This document shows positions 30,270-38,959 of a DNA stretch of 64,000 bases, piece after piece. The stretch comes from Pseudomonadota bacterium (GTDB lineage: Archaea; Thermoplasmatota; SW-10-69-26; JACQPN01; JAJPHT01). Location: assembly GCA_021325135.1 (NCBI GenBank), contig JAJPHT010000030.1:124001-188000 (forward strand), read 5' to 3'. The position numbers were made by a program, and so were the translations under genes. Numbering within the stretch: the stretch's first letter is position 1; every line of letters begins with the position of its first letter. The notes beneath the pieces are model-generated. The model worked only from the letters and a program-made list of their open reading frames with translations. It searched no databases and had not been told where the DNA came from.

Positions 30270-31862
30270 TTATGCGGAGGCCGGCCCGCCCGCGCGTAAG
30301 ACCTGGATGGCCTGCTTGTATCTGGTCGTGAGGTCGTCCTTGGCGAACTCACGTCCATCGCTGCGCGATTCGGGATCGGGAGCGAGTTCGAAGACCTCTT
30401 GCGGCCTTGAGATGCGCAGGGCGAAGAGGAGGGCGGCCGCGACGCGCCGCGGGATGAAAAAGCGCTCGCGACTGCTGACAAGCTCCACAGAGGAGGCCTG
30501 CACGAGCCGCCGCCTTGAGGCCGACATGCGGTCGATCTCCGAGAGGAGCGTCGTCTCGTGCATCAAGGACTCGCCGACCTTGCCGCCCCCCATGCGCGGC
30601 GCGTTGGGCAGCGGCATGAACCCCAAGATGGGGACGAACTCGTGGTACTTCTGCCGCACCTCCTCCGGCTTCGGCCTGAAGTATTTCTTCCTGGCGTCCT
30701 TCAAGAGGTCGCCGCGAAAGTGCTTGCTCCAGTTGTCCGGAACATCGTGCATCTCGCACACCTGCTCGCCGAAGTGCCGCTGGCAGTGGCACGTCCAGAC
30801 GCGAAGCGGGTCACGCAGATCCTTCTCCGTCATGAGCCCAAGGCGCAGGCAGTCGTCCGTGAACAAGGTCCGGTACATCTGGCCCTGCACGAGCGGCGTC
30901 CCGCGGTCGCTGAGCCACAACGTGGAGTAGAGCGGCACGCCGTCCTTGTCGCGGCGGACCTTGCTCTCCCACCACGCGAGGTGCTGCTCCAAGATCGGGC
31001 GGAGCTCAGCATCGATCACGCTCCAGCGGTTCCCCTTGCGCTTCTCCCGCATCCGCTCCCCGTTCGGCTTCGTCTTGAACGGGATGTACACCATGTCCCC
31101 GCCCTCGTCGAAGGCCTTAACGTGTGGGTGCTTCCGGAAGCCCTCCTCGAAGCCCCGAGGCATCGGCAAGCCCTTCGGCATCGGGAGACCGAAGCTCGCG
31201 TAGCGGTCGAGCAGGAACATCTCGTTGGGCCGGAACCACCACTTCGCCGAGCATGCGTAGAACGCCCGCCGCTGCGCGTGCGCCGTCTCGTTGACGAGCC
31301 GCACCTGCTCCTCCACGGTCGGGTTGCGGCGCCGTTCCGAATCGTCCGGGTCGATGGGATCCTCTTCCCAGAACTCGGAAACGACATCCGCCATGATATT
31401 GAAGGGGACCGCTCCGATCTTGGCGAGGAACTTGAAGAACTTGCTCAACGCGTTGACGCGGTGCGAGACCATGGGCTTCGTGAAAAGGGGGCACCCCTGG
31501 CAGTTCTCGCGGGCCGCGACCGCGGCCGGCTTCGATCCCAGCCAGACTTGGCGGCGGCATACCGCATGCTCCTCGATGAACGGCATCGGGCGGAAGCTGC
31601 CGCAGTAGTTCGCCTCGACGAAGTGCAGATGCGCCCAGATGTCGGCCTTCGTCCAGTTCCGGAGCGGAATCTCCTCGCCATCAGGTTTCCGCATGTAGTT
31701 GAGCGCGTCCCGGATGCTGCACAGGTACCCTGTCAGGGTTGGCTTTGCGAGGTGCACGGTCCGGCTGAACGTATCCAGCAACTCAGCGTTGGTCACGTTG
31801 TTGCGGACGCCCGGCCGCACAGGGACGATCTCGACGCGTTGCCGAAGGCGCGGGTCGATCAC
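30270..31862 (-). CDS. Tyrosine recombinase / integrase
   Basis: 530 residues. The GTG overlaps the stop of the upstream gene (GTGA). An N-terminal SAM-like core-binding region (~25-85) is followed by a catalytic domain with box I Arg211 (WWFRPNEMFLLD) and a Lys-containing beta hairpin (~262-282). The box II HxxR is HCQRH at 359-363, and a later His/Trp (~378-381) and the likely nucleophile Tyr394 (KKYF) follow. Unusual for the family is a Cys-bearing insertion (C87, C102, C121-x2-C124) that could bind zinc. It is larger than typical (~300-400 residues). It would catalyse site-specific integration and excision of the element. The gene points into the element with the host chromosome behind its partner gene. 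Confidence 0.85.
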   Translation of the reverse strand: MIDPRLRQRVEIVPVRPGVRNNVTNAELLDTFSRTVHLAKPTLTGYLCSIRDALNYMRKPDGEEIPLRNWTKADIWAHLHFVEANYCGSFRPMPFIEEHAVCRRQVWLGSKPAAVAARENCQGCPLFTKPMVSHRVNALSKFFKFLAKIGAVPFNIMADVVSEFWEEDPIDPDDSERRRNPTVEEQVRLVNETAHAQRRAFYACSAKWWFRPNEMFLLDRYASFGLPMPKGLPMPRGFEEGFRKHPHVKAFDEGGDMVYIPFKTKPNGERMREKRKGNRWSVIDAELRPILEQHLAWWESKVRRDKDGVPLYSTLWLSDRGTPLVQGQMYRTLFTDDCLRLGLMTEKDLRDPLRVWTCHCQRHFGEQVCEMHDVPDNWSKHFRGDLLKDARKKYFRPKPEEVRQKYHEFVPILGFMPLPNAPRMGGGKVGESLMHETTLLSEIDRMSASRRRLVQASSVELVSSRERFFIPRRVAAALLFALRISRPQEVFELAPDPESRSDGREFAKDDLTTRYKQAIQVLRAGGPASA

Positions 31863-32236
31863 GCTTGCACCTCCTGCTGGAGGAACCGGGCCACGACCTC
31901 CGCCCCGGTTGGGAGGCCGTGCAACAGGACGATCAGCTTCTCGCGCTGCTCCTGGAGCCGCCGGTTCTGCTTCCGGTACTCCTCCGTCTCCTCGCGTGCC
32001 GTCTCCAGCCACCGCCGCAGCCGCTCGACCTCTTGCTTCAGGCTCTCAACGTACTCCGGCGGGAACACCGACCCACTGATCGCGTTCGCGACCATCTGGA
32101 CCACCCACGCGCTGAAGTCCGACCCGAAACCGGCCAGCCGCGCCTGCTCCTTCCGCGCGCGCAGGTCCATCAGCGTGGGCCAATAGACCGTCGAGGAGCG
32201 ATCCCGCCGTTCCTTCCAATACTCGGACGCTGCCAT
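31859..32236 (-). CDS. Small coiled-coil protein coupled to the integrase (RHH-like N-terminus)
   Basis: 125 residues. The N-terminal part (RSSTVYWPTLMDLRARKEQA followed by FSAWVVQMVANAIS) has the strand-helix-helix rhythm of ribbon-helix-helix DNA-binding proteins. Residues ~62-110 are a clear coiled coil (EYVESLKQEVERLRRWLETA). The TGA overlaps the integrase GTG, so both are made together. Likely an accessory factor or repressor acting with the recombinase; this is inferred from architecture and coupling. Confidence 0.7.
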   Translation of the reverse strand: MAASEYWKERRDRSSTVYWPTLMDLRARKEQARLAGFGSDFSAWVVQMVANAISGSVFPPEYVESLKQEVERLRRWLETAREETEEYRKQNRRLQEQREKLIVLLHGLPTGAEVVARFLQQEVQA

Positions 32237-32704
32237 GTGCGAATCACCATCGTGTCTGCTTCACACGAGATGGGCATTCCCACGCCGGCCCGACAAGCCC
32301 GACCGGCTCGACGGGCCGAACGCCCGCCCCCAATCCAGCTAGCCCGTAGGCGTACGGGAGCTAGCTACTTTGCTTCACTTGGGAAGAAGTAAGGCGCGGG
32401 AACTGGCTCCTCCGTGCAGGCAACGTGGGGCTTCCGACCAGGTAGCCCTGCGCGCACCCGTTTTGTCGCGTTCTCTTGGCGTTTCCGCCTCCCGTTTTCT
32501 GCTGAGGTTTTCGGCTCGGGCGTTCCCCGCCCAGATCGTCGCGCCGATTCGGCTCGACGCCGCGCGCGCTCGGGCGGGAGCAGAGCCTGGTCGAGAAGGT
32601 CGGCCCTCTTGAGCACGGTCCTCGCCGCGGTCGCGACGCAAGGTTTCAACGACGCGACCAAGGGGTTGATGTCTTCCACGCTTTCTGCCGGCGCGCCTGT
32701 TGGC
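32237..32704. other. Probable element/host boundary region without a gene
   Basis: No credible gene is seen in these 468 bases. Near the integrase operon start there is an inverted repeat TCGTGT-N7-ACACGA (32,250-32,268), a possible operator. Farther out lies a larger imperfect inverted repeat, AGCTAGCCCGTA ... TACGGGAGCTAGCT (32,337-32,366), and an 11-bp dyad GCCGATTCGGC (32,543-32,553). The first two are candidate recombination or regulatory sites. No tRNA gene or duplicated att core was found; the other element end is outside the window. Confidence 0.4.
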
Positions 32705-33052
32705 ATGGAGAGGCTTCCCTTGAAGACAACCGCCCTCACGCTCGCGTTCACCCTGCTCGCCCTCGCCACGCTCGCGCCGCTCGCTGCCGCGGGGCCCCTT
32801 GACGCCGTTGCCACGCCGCCCCTGCCCAGCGTCCGCGCCGGCGCGTCCTTCTCGGAGGGGCAGCTCGCCTACCACGTCGCGGTCGGTGACAACGGGGCCA
32901 CGGGCTCCGGGCCCTCCCTCGATCTGCCCCCGGGCAAGTATTTCGCGGATTGCGTCGGCGGCAAGCTCTACATCTACAACGTCATCGGCGTGCTCGTGGG
33001 CCGCGGCGCGTGCGATGGAACGTGGTTCGAGGCCTTCATCGTCACGGCTTGA
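32705..33052 (+). CDS. Small secreted protein
   Basis: 115 residues from MERLPLKTTALTLAFTLLAL. The signal peptide is obvious and ends near PLAAAG. The mature ~85 residues carry two Cys (ADCVGG and RGACDG) likely forming one disulphide around KLYIYNVIGVLVG. A longer open frame upstream is Arg/Ser-rich and not credible. No family recognised. GC content and style match the host region, so it probably lies outside the element. Confidence 0.65.
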   Translation: MERLPLKTTALTLAFTLLALATLAPLAAAGPLDAVATPPLPSVRAGASFSEGQLAYHVAVGDNGATGSGPSLDLPPGKYFADCVGGKLYIYNVIGVLVGRGACDGTWFEAFIVTA

Positions 33053-33251
33053 AGCAAGGACGGGGCTCGGATTGACTCGCTCGGGGGTGCGGGCGATGCT
33101 GCGGCGCTCCCGGCGGGCGTGCGCGTCCGACCCCGTCGTCGGGTCGGCCCACGGATTCTTCTCGCTCCCGGGCAGCGCCCAAGCCACGCGCCCCGCCCGC
33201 ATGCCCGGTGGCCAAAACGCTGTTGCATGCTCCACCCTGCTGCGGACCTGC

Positions 33252-33722
33252 ATGGCCTACTCTCCGACCCAGAACGCGAACGTCAGGACCGGCAATGCGA
33301 CGGCGGACGAGAACCTCAAGACGTTCGATCGTCTCGACTTCGAGTCCTGGAACACGAGGGACATGGACGTCTTCGAGGAGATCCACGCGCCCGGCGTCAT
33401 CGTCCATTATCCCGACGGGACGAAGACGGAAGGCTACGACGCGCACGCGAAGTGGGCGCAGGGGTTCTTCGCCGCCTTCGACTCGAAGATCCTCACGCAC
33501 CCCATCAAGACCGCGACGGGGGATTGGACGAGCGTCGTGGGCGAGATGGAGGTCACCTTCGCGCGGCCCATGAAGACGCCCGACGGCAGGACCCTCCAGC
33601 CCACGAGAAAGACGTGGAAGGGCCGGATGTGCACGGTCGCGCGCTGGAAGGAGGGCCGCATCGAGGAGGAGATCCTCTTCTGGGACAACGCGGCGCTCTT
33701 CAAGGCCGTCGGCCTGGCGTAG
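33252..33722 (+). CDS. SnoaL-like / NTF2-fold protein
   Basis: 156 residues from MAYSPTQNANVRTGN. The pattern of an N-terminal helix, LDFESWNTRDMDVFEEIHAP then VIVHYPDG, and later beta strands (EMEVTFARPMKTPDGR, WKEGRIEEEILFWDN) matches the SnoaL-like polyketide cyclase/ester-cyclase branch of the NTF2 superfamily. The family includes small-molecule isomerases and many of unknown role. No signal peptide. The specific substrate cannot be told from sequence. Confidence 0.8.
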   Translation: MAYSPTQNANVRTGNATADENLKTFDRLDFESWNTRDMDVFEEIHAPGVIVHYPDGTKTEGYDAHAKWAQGFFAAFDSKILTHPIKTATGDWTSVVGEMEVTFARPMKTPDGRTLQPTRKTWKGRMCTVARWKEGRIEEEILFWDNAALFKAVGLA

Positions 33723-33932
33723 CCGGCTGGCCGTGCGCGCCGCGGCGATGACAAGGAGAGCCGCAAGGGGTCGACCGGTCCGGAGCTCGGGGATTGGCGG
33801 CCAAGCGGGGGAGGTGGGGACCGCCCTTGCGGCAGCTCGCACGGGCGGCGGAGGAGCAAAGCCCTGCCGGGGCCGCCTCGCGCCGGATGCGAGCCCTTCG
33901 GTTGCGCCGCGCACCTTGCGGGCTGCGCGGTG

Positions 33933-35153
33933 CTATCGCGGAAGGGGCGCGGCGTCGTGGCCCCCCGCGGGGAAGGGCGCGCGGCGCGCGACCCACCAGA
34001 GCCCCACGCTCGTCGCGAGGTCCGCGGCGAGGATCACGAGGAAGCAGTACGCAGGGAAGCGCTCGGTGCCCGGCACGCCCATGGCGACGGGGATGGCGGC
34101 GATGACGGCGGTGGCGAGGCCGCGGGGCATCATCGCGAGCAGCAGGCCGCGGGAGGGGGAGCGCCGCGCGGCGAGGCCGATGCCCACGACGCGGGCGAGG
34201 AGCAGCGCGGCGAGGAGGCCGAGGCCCGCGAGGGCGAAGCCGGGCGTCAGCACGGAGCGCGGGATGCTGAGGCCCAGGAAGACGAAGTAGATGCTGCGCA
34301 GGAGGAAGATCAGCTCGCTCTGGAGGCCGCGCGAGGCGGAGGGAAGAGGAGCGAGGTCGTCGATGCCGCCCAGGCGCATGAGGGCGGGCGCGTTGCCCAG
34401 CGTGAGGCCGAAGGCCAGCGCGGCGAGGTAGCCCGAGCCGCCGAGGCGCTGCGTGACGACGTAGGCGAGCAGGAGCGCGGCCAGCGTCACCATGTAGGCG
34501 TGCTTCTCGGGGCGCCAGCGGTGGAGGAGGCGCGCCCACGCGAGGCCCGCCAGGAGCCCGACGGCGGCGCCCACGGTAAAGCGCGCGGCGAGGAGGCCCA
34601 GCCCCTGCGCGGGCGAGCCGTGGGCGAGCATCATGCCCGCGACGGTGGTCACGACGACGGCGCTGAGGAGGTCGCCCAGGCTCGTCTCCACGGTGAGGAT
34701 GACGCGCGCCTCGGTGGGCGCGTTCACCTGCTGGAGGAGCGGGATCACGACGAGCATGCCCGTCGCGGCGACGGCGTAGCCGAAGAGGAGCGCCAGCGCG
34801 GGGGGGAGGCCCAGGAGGAGCCACGCGGCGCCGCCCACGAGGACGCCCGTGAGCGCCCAGGTGGTGAGCCCCATGCCCAGCGCCCGGTTGGCGTGCGCGC
34901 GGATGTCCTCCCAGGCCAGCTCCAGGCCGCCCTCGAAGAGGACGACCACCAGCGCGAGGGGCGAGAGGAAGGGGATCGCGGGCGCCAGGGGCCCCGGGTC
35001 GACGAGGCCCAGGACGGGGCCCGCCAGGATGCCCAGCGCGATGAGGAAGCTCACGTCGCTGACGCGGAAGCGCCGGAAGACGAGGTGCCCCGCGTAGCCG
35101 GCCGCCAGGGCTCCGCCCAGGAGGGTGATGAAGCCCAGGCTCGCGTCCGCCAC
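33933..35153 (-). CDS. CPA1/CPA2-type cation:proton antiporter
   Basis: 406 residues with about 12 transmembrane helices (ITLLGGALAAGYAGHLVF onward). Conserved features include VVVLFEGGLELAWEDIRAHA in the early helices, the family's central helices (PTEARVILTVETSLGDLLSA), and PRGLATAVIAAIP near the C-terminus, typical of NhaP/CPA1 proteins. Function: exchange of Na+ or K+ for H+ across the cytoplasmic membrane. The GTG start has a TATA-like TTCATAGG about 28 bases upstream, consistent with a leaderless message. Confidence 0.88.
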   Translation of the reverse strand: MADASLGFITLLGGALAAGYAGHLVFRRFRVSDVSFLIALGILAGPVLGLVDPGPLAPAIPFLSPLALVVVLFEGGLELAWEDIRAHANRALGMGLTTWALTGVLVGGAAWLLLGLPPALALLFGYAVAATGMLVVIPLLQQVNAPTEARVILTVETSLGDLLSAVVVTTVAGMMLAHGSPAQGLGLLAARFTVGAAVGLLAGLAWARLLHRWRPEKHAYMVTLAALLLAYVVTQRLGGSGYLAALAFGLTLGNAPALMRLGGIDDLAPLPSASRGLQSELIFLLRSIYFVFLGLSIPRSVLTPGFALAGLGLLAALLLARVVGIGLAARRSPSRGLLLAMMPRGLATAVIAAIPVAMGVPGTERFPAYCFLVILAADLATSVGLWWVARRAPFPAGGHDAAPLPR

Positions 35154-35206
35154 CCCGGCCCCTCTCTTGGCTCCCCCCTATGAACCCTGCCCCAGGGTCC
35201 CCCGGG

Positions 35207-36013
35207 CTAGGGCGGGGTGAGGCGCGCCTCGGCCACGGCGGAGTCGGGGATCATGGTCACGATGGGCTGCCCCGCGCTCGTCTTGGGCCCGTCGAAGTCG
35301 AACACGTAGTAGGTCCCGTCCGAGTGCGCCAGGAGGCGCCAGTCCTGCCGCTCGTGCGAGGCGTTGTCCACGAACTCGAAGTGCACGCGCAGGAGGGTCG
35401 ACTTGTCCCCCGCGGCGTCGATGGAGCCGTTGGAGTCGCCCAGGAGGCTCCCCAGGAGGAGGGTGCAGGTGAGGAGCCCCACGACGACGATCGCGACGAG
35501 GGCGACGTCGTAGGTGCGCGAGCGCCCCAGGGTCGGCCCGTGGGGGAGCTCCCGAAAGAAGGACCACGCCAGCCGCGCGAGCAGCGCGAGCAGGATCACC
35601 ACCGCGACCAGCAGGAGCCAGGCGTGCGCCTTCGCGAGGTCGAACGCGATCATCGCGGTGCGGACGGCGGCGAACGTGAAGATGGCGAAGGGGACGAGCA
35701 TCGCGAACGCGCGGAGGGACCGCTCCGTCTTGCCGCCTTTCGAGAGGCCCCCCTCGGAGGCCGCGAAGAGCCACAGGAGGAAGACGAGGATGAAGGCGCC
35801 TCCGGCCTCGAACCCCTTCTCCAGCAGCACGCTGGTGTCCCAGCCGGGCTCCCCCGCGGGGAGGCGCCAGTGGCCGAAGTACGCGTCGCGTTGGGCGTGG
35901 CCCCCGGCGTAGGCGATGGCGGTGAGGATCGCCACCAGGAGGGAGGCGTCCCCCAGGAAGCCCAGCGAGCGGGGCCTCATCTTCTCGTCCGCGTCCGTCA
36001 CGTCGCAGGCCAC
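35207..36013 (-). CDS. Multi-pass membrane protein of unknown function
   Basis: 268 residues from GTG. A second in-frame GTG 12 bases later is ~27 bases from the TATA-like AAGTTATTCG and may be the true leaderless start. About five transmembrane helices are seen (LLVAILTAIAYAGGH, GGAFILVFLLWLFAA, AMLVPFAIFTFAAVRTAM, WLLLVAVVILLALLARL, VALVAIVVVGLLTCTLLLG). A ~75-residue exported C-terminal domain follows (LLRVHFEFVDNASHERQDWR, YYVFDFDG). No family recognised. Confidence 0.75.
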   Translation of the reverse strand: MACDVTDADEKMRPRSLGFLGDASLLVAILTAIAYAGGHAQRDAYFGHWRLPAGEPGWDTSVLLEKGFEAGGAFILVFLLWLFAASEGGLSKGGKTERSLRAFAMLVPFAIFTFAAVRTAMIAFDLAKAHAWLLLVAVVILLALLARLAWSFFRELPHGPTLGRSRTYDVALVAIVVVGLLTCTLLLGSLLGDSNGSIDAAGDKSTLLRVHFEFVDNASHERQDWRLLAHSDGTYYVFDFDGPKTSAGQPIVTMIPDSAVAEARLTPP

Positions 36014-36055
36014 TCCGCGACGGGCGAATAACTTGTCGGAACCGCGCGGGGTGCG

Positions 36056-37750
36056 TTACGACGGGGAGGAGGGCGGCGCGTCCGCGTAGGCCGAGCCGGG
36101 GAGGTCCACCACGGGCAGCGTGACGAGGGAGGGGCCCAGCTTCACGGTGTTGGTGGCGCCGGGCTTGTCGGGGAGGACGTACTTGTCGCTGGAGGCCAGC
36201 GTGAGGACGAGCCTGTGCCCCTTGTCCACGTGGAAGTCGCGGCTGTGCATCGGCCATGCGTAGAGGAGGTCCTTGCCCGGGATCACGTCCACGCCGTGGT
36301 CGAGGCCTTCGCGGTGGCGCGCGTCGAGGTAGCCGCGGGTGATGAACGCGCTGGTGCCGTCGGGGGCCTCGTCGAAGAGGAGCACGTCCCACTGGGTGCT
36401 CGTCGCGCTGCTGGCGGCGGTGAGGTTCACGCGCGGCGCGCCGGAGAGGTGCAGCGGCGCGGCGAGGGGGGCGCTCTCGAAGCGGAGGAACGTGCCGTCG
36501 GCGGGCACGTTGGCGTCGCGGACCTCCTGCACGGCGCGCGGGTCGTCGGTGTACGTCGCGCTGCCGGAGGCGGGGGGAGCGTCCGCGAGCTTGCCGCCCG
36601 CGCCCAGCCAGAAGGTGGCCTCGTGCGCGTCGGCGGGGGGCCACGCGGTGGCGTTGTGGTACTTGCCGCGGTTGTCCTCGACGACCACGGGGGGAAGGTC
36701 CATGGCGCCGTTGTCGCGGCCCAGCATCCAGTGGTCGAGCCAGCGGTGGACGTAGGCGTGGTAGTCCTTGAACGAGGCCGGCACGCCGTGGCCGTGCTGC
36801 TGGAGCCACGCGCGCTTCTCGCCGGGGTACGCGTTGAGGAAGTCGGTGACCAGCGACGTGGGCGTGTTCTCGTCGAGGAAGCCGTGGGCGTAGAGCATGG
36901 GCGCGGTGGCGTTGGCGAGGTCCTTCACGTAGTCGCGCGCCATCCAGTACGCGTCGTAGTCGCTGTCCTTGGCGTAGGCCTCCTGCATCTGCGCGGAGCC
37001 GCACTGGGCGTTGCCCGGCACGCCCTCGGCGTAGGCCACGGGGTCGCGCGGCTTGGGGACGAGCCCCGTCGCGGCCCAGATGGGCTGGTCGGTGTAGACG
37101 ACGCCGAAGGGCAGCTCGCCGAAGAAGCGGGGCACGCCGTTCTCGAAGTAGTAGCGGTACCACTCGGAGACGCCCGAGACGGGGACGATGGTCGTGAGGT
37201 GAGGCGGGTGGAGCGTCGCGGTGCTGATGGGCGTCGTGCCCACGTAGGACGTGCCCATGAGGGCGACCTTCTTGGAGGACCACGACTGGTTGGCGACCCA
37301 CTCCACCAGGGAGTAGCCGTCGCGCGCCTCGTCGGGGCCGCCGGTGCTGAAGCAGCCGCCGCTCTGGCCGCTGCCGCGGACGTGGGCGATGGCGACGGCG
37401 TAGCCGTAGGGGACGTACTCGCTGGCCAGGGCGTCTCCGCTCTTGCCCGACGTCTCGCCCCACGCCTCGTCGTTGGGGTTGAGGCTGCTGGAGTAGGGCG
37501 TGTACTGGATGAGCGTCGGGAAGGGGCCCGAGCCGTTGGGGAGCTGCACGTCGATGTGCAGCGGCACGCCGTCGTAGGCGGGCACGTCCTCCGAGAGGAA
37601 CGAGCCCAGGGTGTGCGTCGCCGTGGTGAGGGGGTCCCGCCCCTTGGCGGGCGCGGCGGAGGGGGTCGCGGTGGGCGCGTCCGCAAGGCAGCCCGCGAGG
37701 AGGGGGGCCGCGACGAGGAGGAGGCCGAGGAGGGCGGCCCGGGTCTGCAT
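36056..37750 (-). CDS. Secreted lipoprotein X-Pro dipeptidyl-peptidase/CocE-type hydrolase (S15)
   Basis: 564 residues from MQTRAALLGLLLVAAPLLAGC, a lipoprotein signal with lipobox LAGC. The alpha/beta-hydrolase domain has the nucleophile elbow GTSYVG (~residue 164), preceded by HVRGSGQSGGCF as in the S15/CocE family. A lid and the acid/His residues follow (YAHGFLDENT; QQHGHGVP). A C-terminal jelly-roll domain (~385-550; LHLSGAPRVNLTAASSATST) is typical of the family. It hydrolyses peptide or ester bonds outside the cell. TATA-like CTTACCTAT lies ~28 bases upstream of the ATG. Confidence 0.88.
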   Translation of the reverse strand: MQTRAALLGLLLVAAPLLAGCLADAPTATPSAAPAKGRDPLTTATHTLGSFLSEDVPAYDGVPLHIDVQLPNGSGPFPTLIQYTPYSSSLNPNDEAWGETSGKSGDALASEYVPYGYAVAIAHVRGSGQSGGCFSTGGPDEARDGYSLVEWVANQSWSSKKVALMGTSYVGTTPISTATLHPPHLTTIVPVSGVSEWYRYYFENGVPRFFGELPFGVVYTDQPIWAATGLVPKPRDPVAYAEGVPGNAQCGSAQMQEAYAKDSDYDAYWMARDYVKDLANATAPMLYAHGFLDENTPTSLVTDFLNAYPGEKRAWLQQHGHGVPASFKDYHAYVHRWLDHWMLGRDNGAMDLPPVVVEDNRGKYHNATAWPPADAHEATFWLGAGGKLADAPPASGSATYTDDPRAVQEVRDANVPADGTFLRFESAPLAAPLHLSGAPRVNLTAASSATSTQWDVLLFDEAPDGTSAFITRGYLDARHREGLDHGVDVIPGKDLLYAWPMHSRDFHVDKGHRLVLTLASSDKYVLPDKPGATNTVKLGPSLVTLPVVDLPGSAYADAPPSSPS

Positions 37751-37864
37751 GCCGGCCGGAGCCCCAGGAGGGATAGGTAAGCCTTGTTGTGGCCTGGACC
37801 CGCCCGCCATTCCTCAACAAGGCCTCCAACAAGCTTATCAGCCCTCGTCCGGGCTTTGGCGGCC

Positions 37865-38959
37865 ATGCACGGCAGGCTGTCGGGGATCGTTCCCGCCCTC
37901 CTTCTCCTCGCGCTGGCCTTCACGGGCTGCATGGGCCAGGGTCCGCACTTCGAGAACGCGGGCGTCAAGGAGGTCTCTGCCAAGCGGAACGCGGACCTCG
38001 CGGCCAGCGCCGCCAAGGCGTGGGACAAGTCCGCGGCGCTGGTGGCTGTGGGCGGCGCCGAGGCGCAGGACGCGCCCGACCCCGACCTGCCCGCCGACCC
38101 CGACGTGGGCAACGGCCTGGCCACCCAGTGGACCTACGTCTACCAGTCGGCCGAAGGCAAGTCGCGCGCCTTCGAGGTCAGCGCGGACGGCACCGTCGTC
38201 TCCAAGAACGAGTCCGAGGCCTTCGACGACTACGGCAGCTACGCCGGGAGCTACGCGGCGGCCTACCAGTCCTACCGCGCCCAGTCCGCGGACGGCAAGC
38301 CCCTGGGCAACTGGTCGTGGGACTCGGATGCTGCGCTCGCCGCGGCGCTGAAGAACGAGACCTTCCGCGGCGCGGCGCGCGCGCCCAACTCCACCCTGGC
38401 CGAGGCGCTGGGCAACACGGGCGTCCCCGACGCGTGGGTCTTCATGGCCAGCTCGCCCGAGCGCTCCGTCATCGCGGCGGTCAACGCCACCAGCGGCGAG
38501 ATCGTGGGCATCCACGACCTCTCGCGCTACTCGTGGCAGGGCAGCATGGAGACGCAGGCCGCGGTCGCGCCCCCGACGCCGCCCACGCCCCCCTCCACGC
38601 CCAACGCCACGGCCGCGCCCCCGGTCCACCTCCACGAGTCGGGCTCCCTCACGCCCGCGCAGTCCACCGACACGTTCCGCTTCCACCTCGCGGCGCCCGA
38701 GTCGGGCCGGCTCAACGTCACCATGGTCTCCAGCGGCGACGTGCTCTCCTACGGCTGGAGCCTCATGCAGGGCGAGAAGGTCATCAAGACCGACAACTCG
38801 GGCACGTTCTCCCTCTCGGGCGTCAACGACGCCATGCGCCTTGCCCTCGACAAGCCCGGCGACTACTCGCTCGTGCTGGACATGTCCTACGTCCAGGGCG
38901 CGGTGCCCCTGGCCAAGGTCAGCTACGACGTCGGTCTCGACCTCGTGCCCTCCAACTGA
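37865..38959 (+). CDS. Secreted lipoprotein of unknown function
   Basis: 364 residues from MHGRLSGIVPALLLLALAFT. The lipobox is FTGC (Cys22). The mature protein is Ala/Asp-rich, with a PepSY-like or substrate-binding-like first half (~60-220). A Pro/Thr-rich linker (PPTPPTPPSTPNA) leads to a C-terminal beta domain (~240-360; GSLTPAQSTDTFRFHL), resembling a prepeptidase-type domain. Start chosen by TATA-like AAGCTTATCA ~28 bases upstream. Its 3' end overlaps the convergent phospholipase-D gene by 41 bases. Confidence 0.75.
   Translation: MHGRLSGIVPALLLLALAFTGCMGQGPHFENAGVKEVSAKRNADLAASAAKAWDKSAALVAVGGAEAQDAPDPDLPADPDVGNGLATQWTYVYQSAEGKSRAFEVSADGTVVSKNESEAFDDYGSYAGSYAAAYQSYRAQSADGKPLGNWSWDSDAALAAALKNETFRGAARAPNSTLAEALGNTGVPDAWVFMASSPERSVIAAVNATSGEIVGIHDLSRYSWQGSMETQAAVAPPTPPTPPSTPNATAAPPVHLHESGSLTPAQSTDTFRFHLAAPESGRLNVTMVSSGDVLSYGWSLMQGEKVIKTDNSGTFSLSGVNDAMRLALDKPGDYSLVLDMSYVQGAVPLAKVSYDVGLDLVPSN

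Noticed and set aside
35178..37832. 884-residue minus-strand frame overlapping the S15 hydrolase and its neighbour
   Set aside because: Arg/Pro-rich shadow; the hydrolase frame has signal peptide, GTSYVG motif and TATA box.
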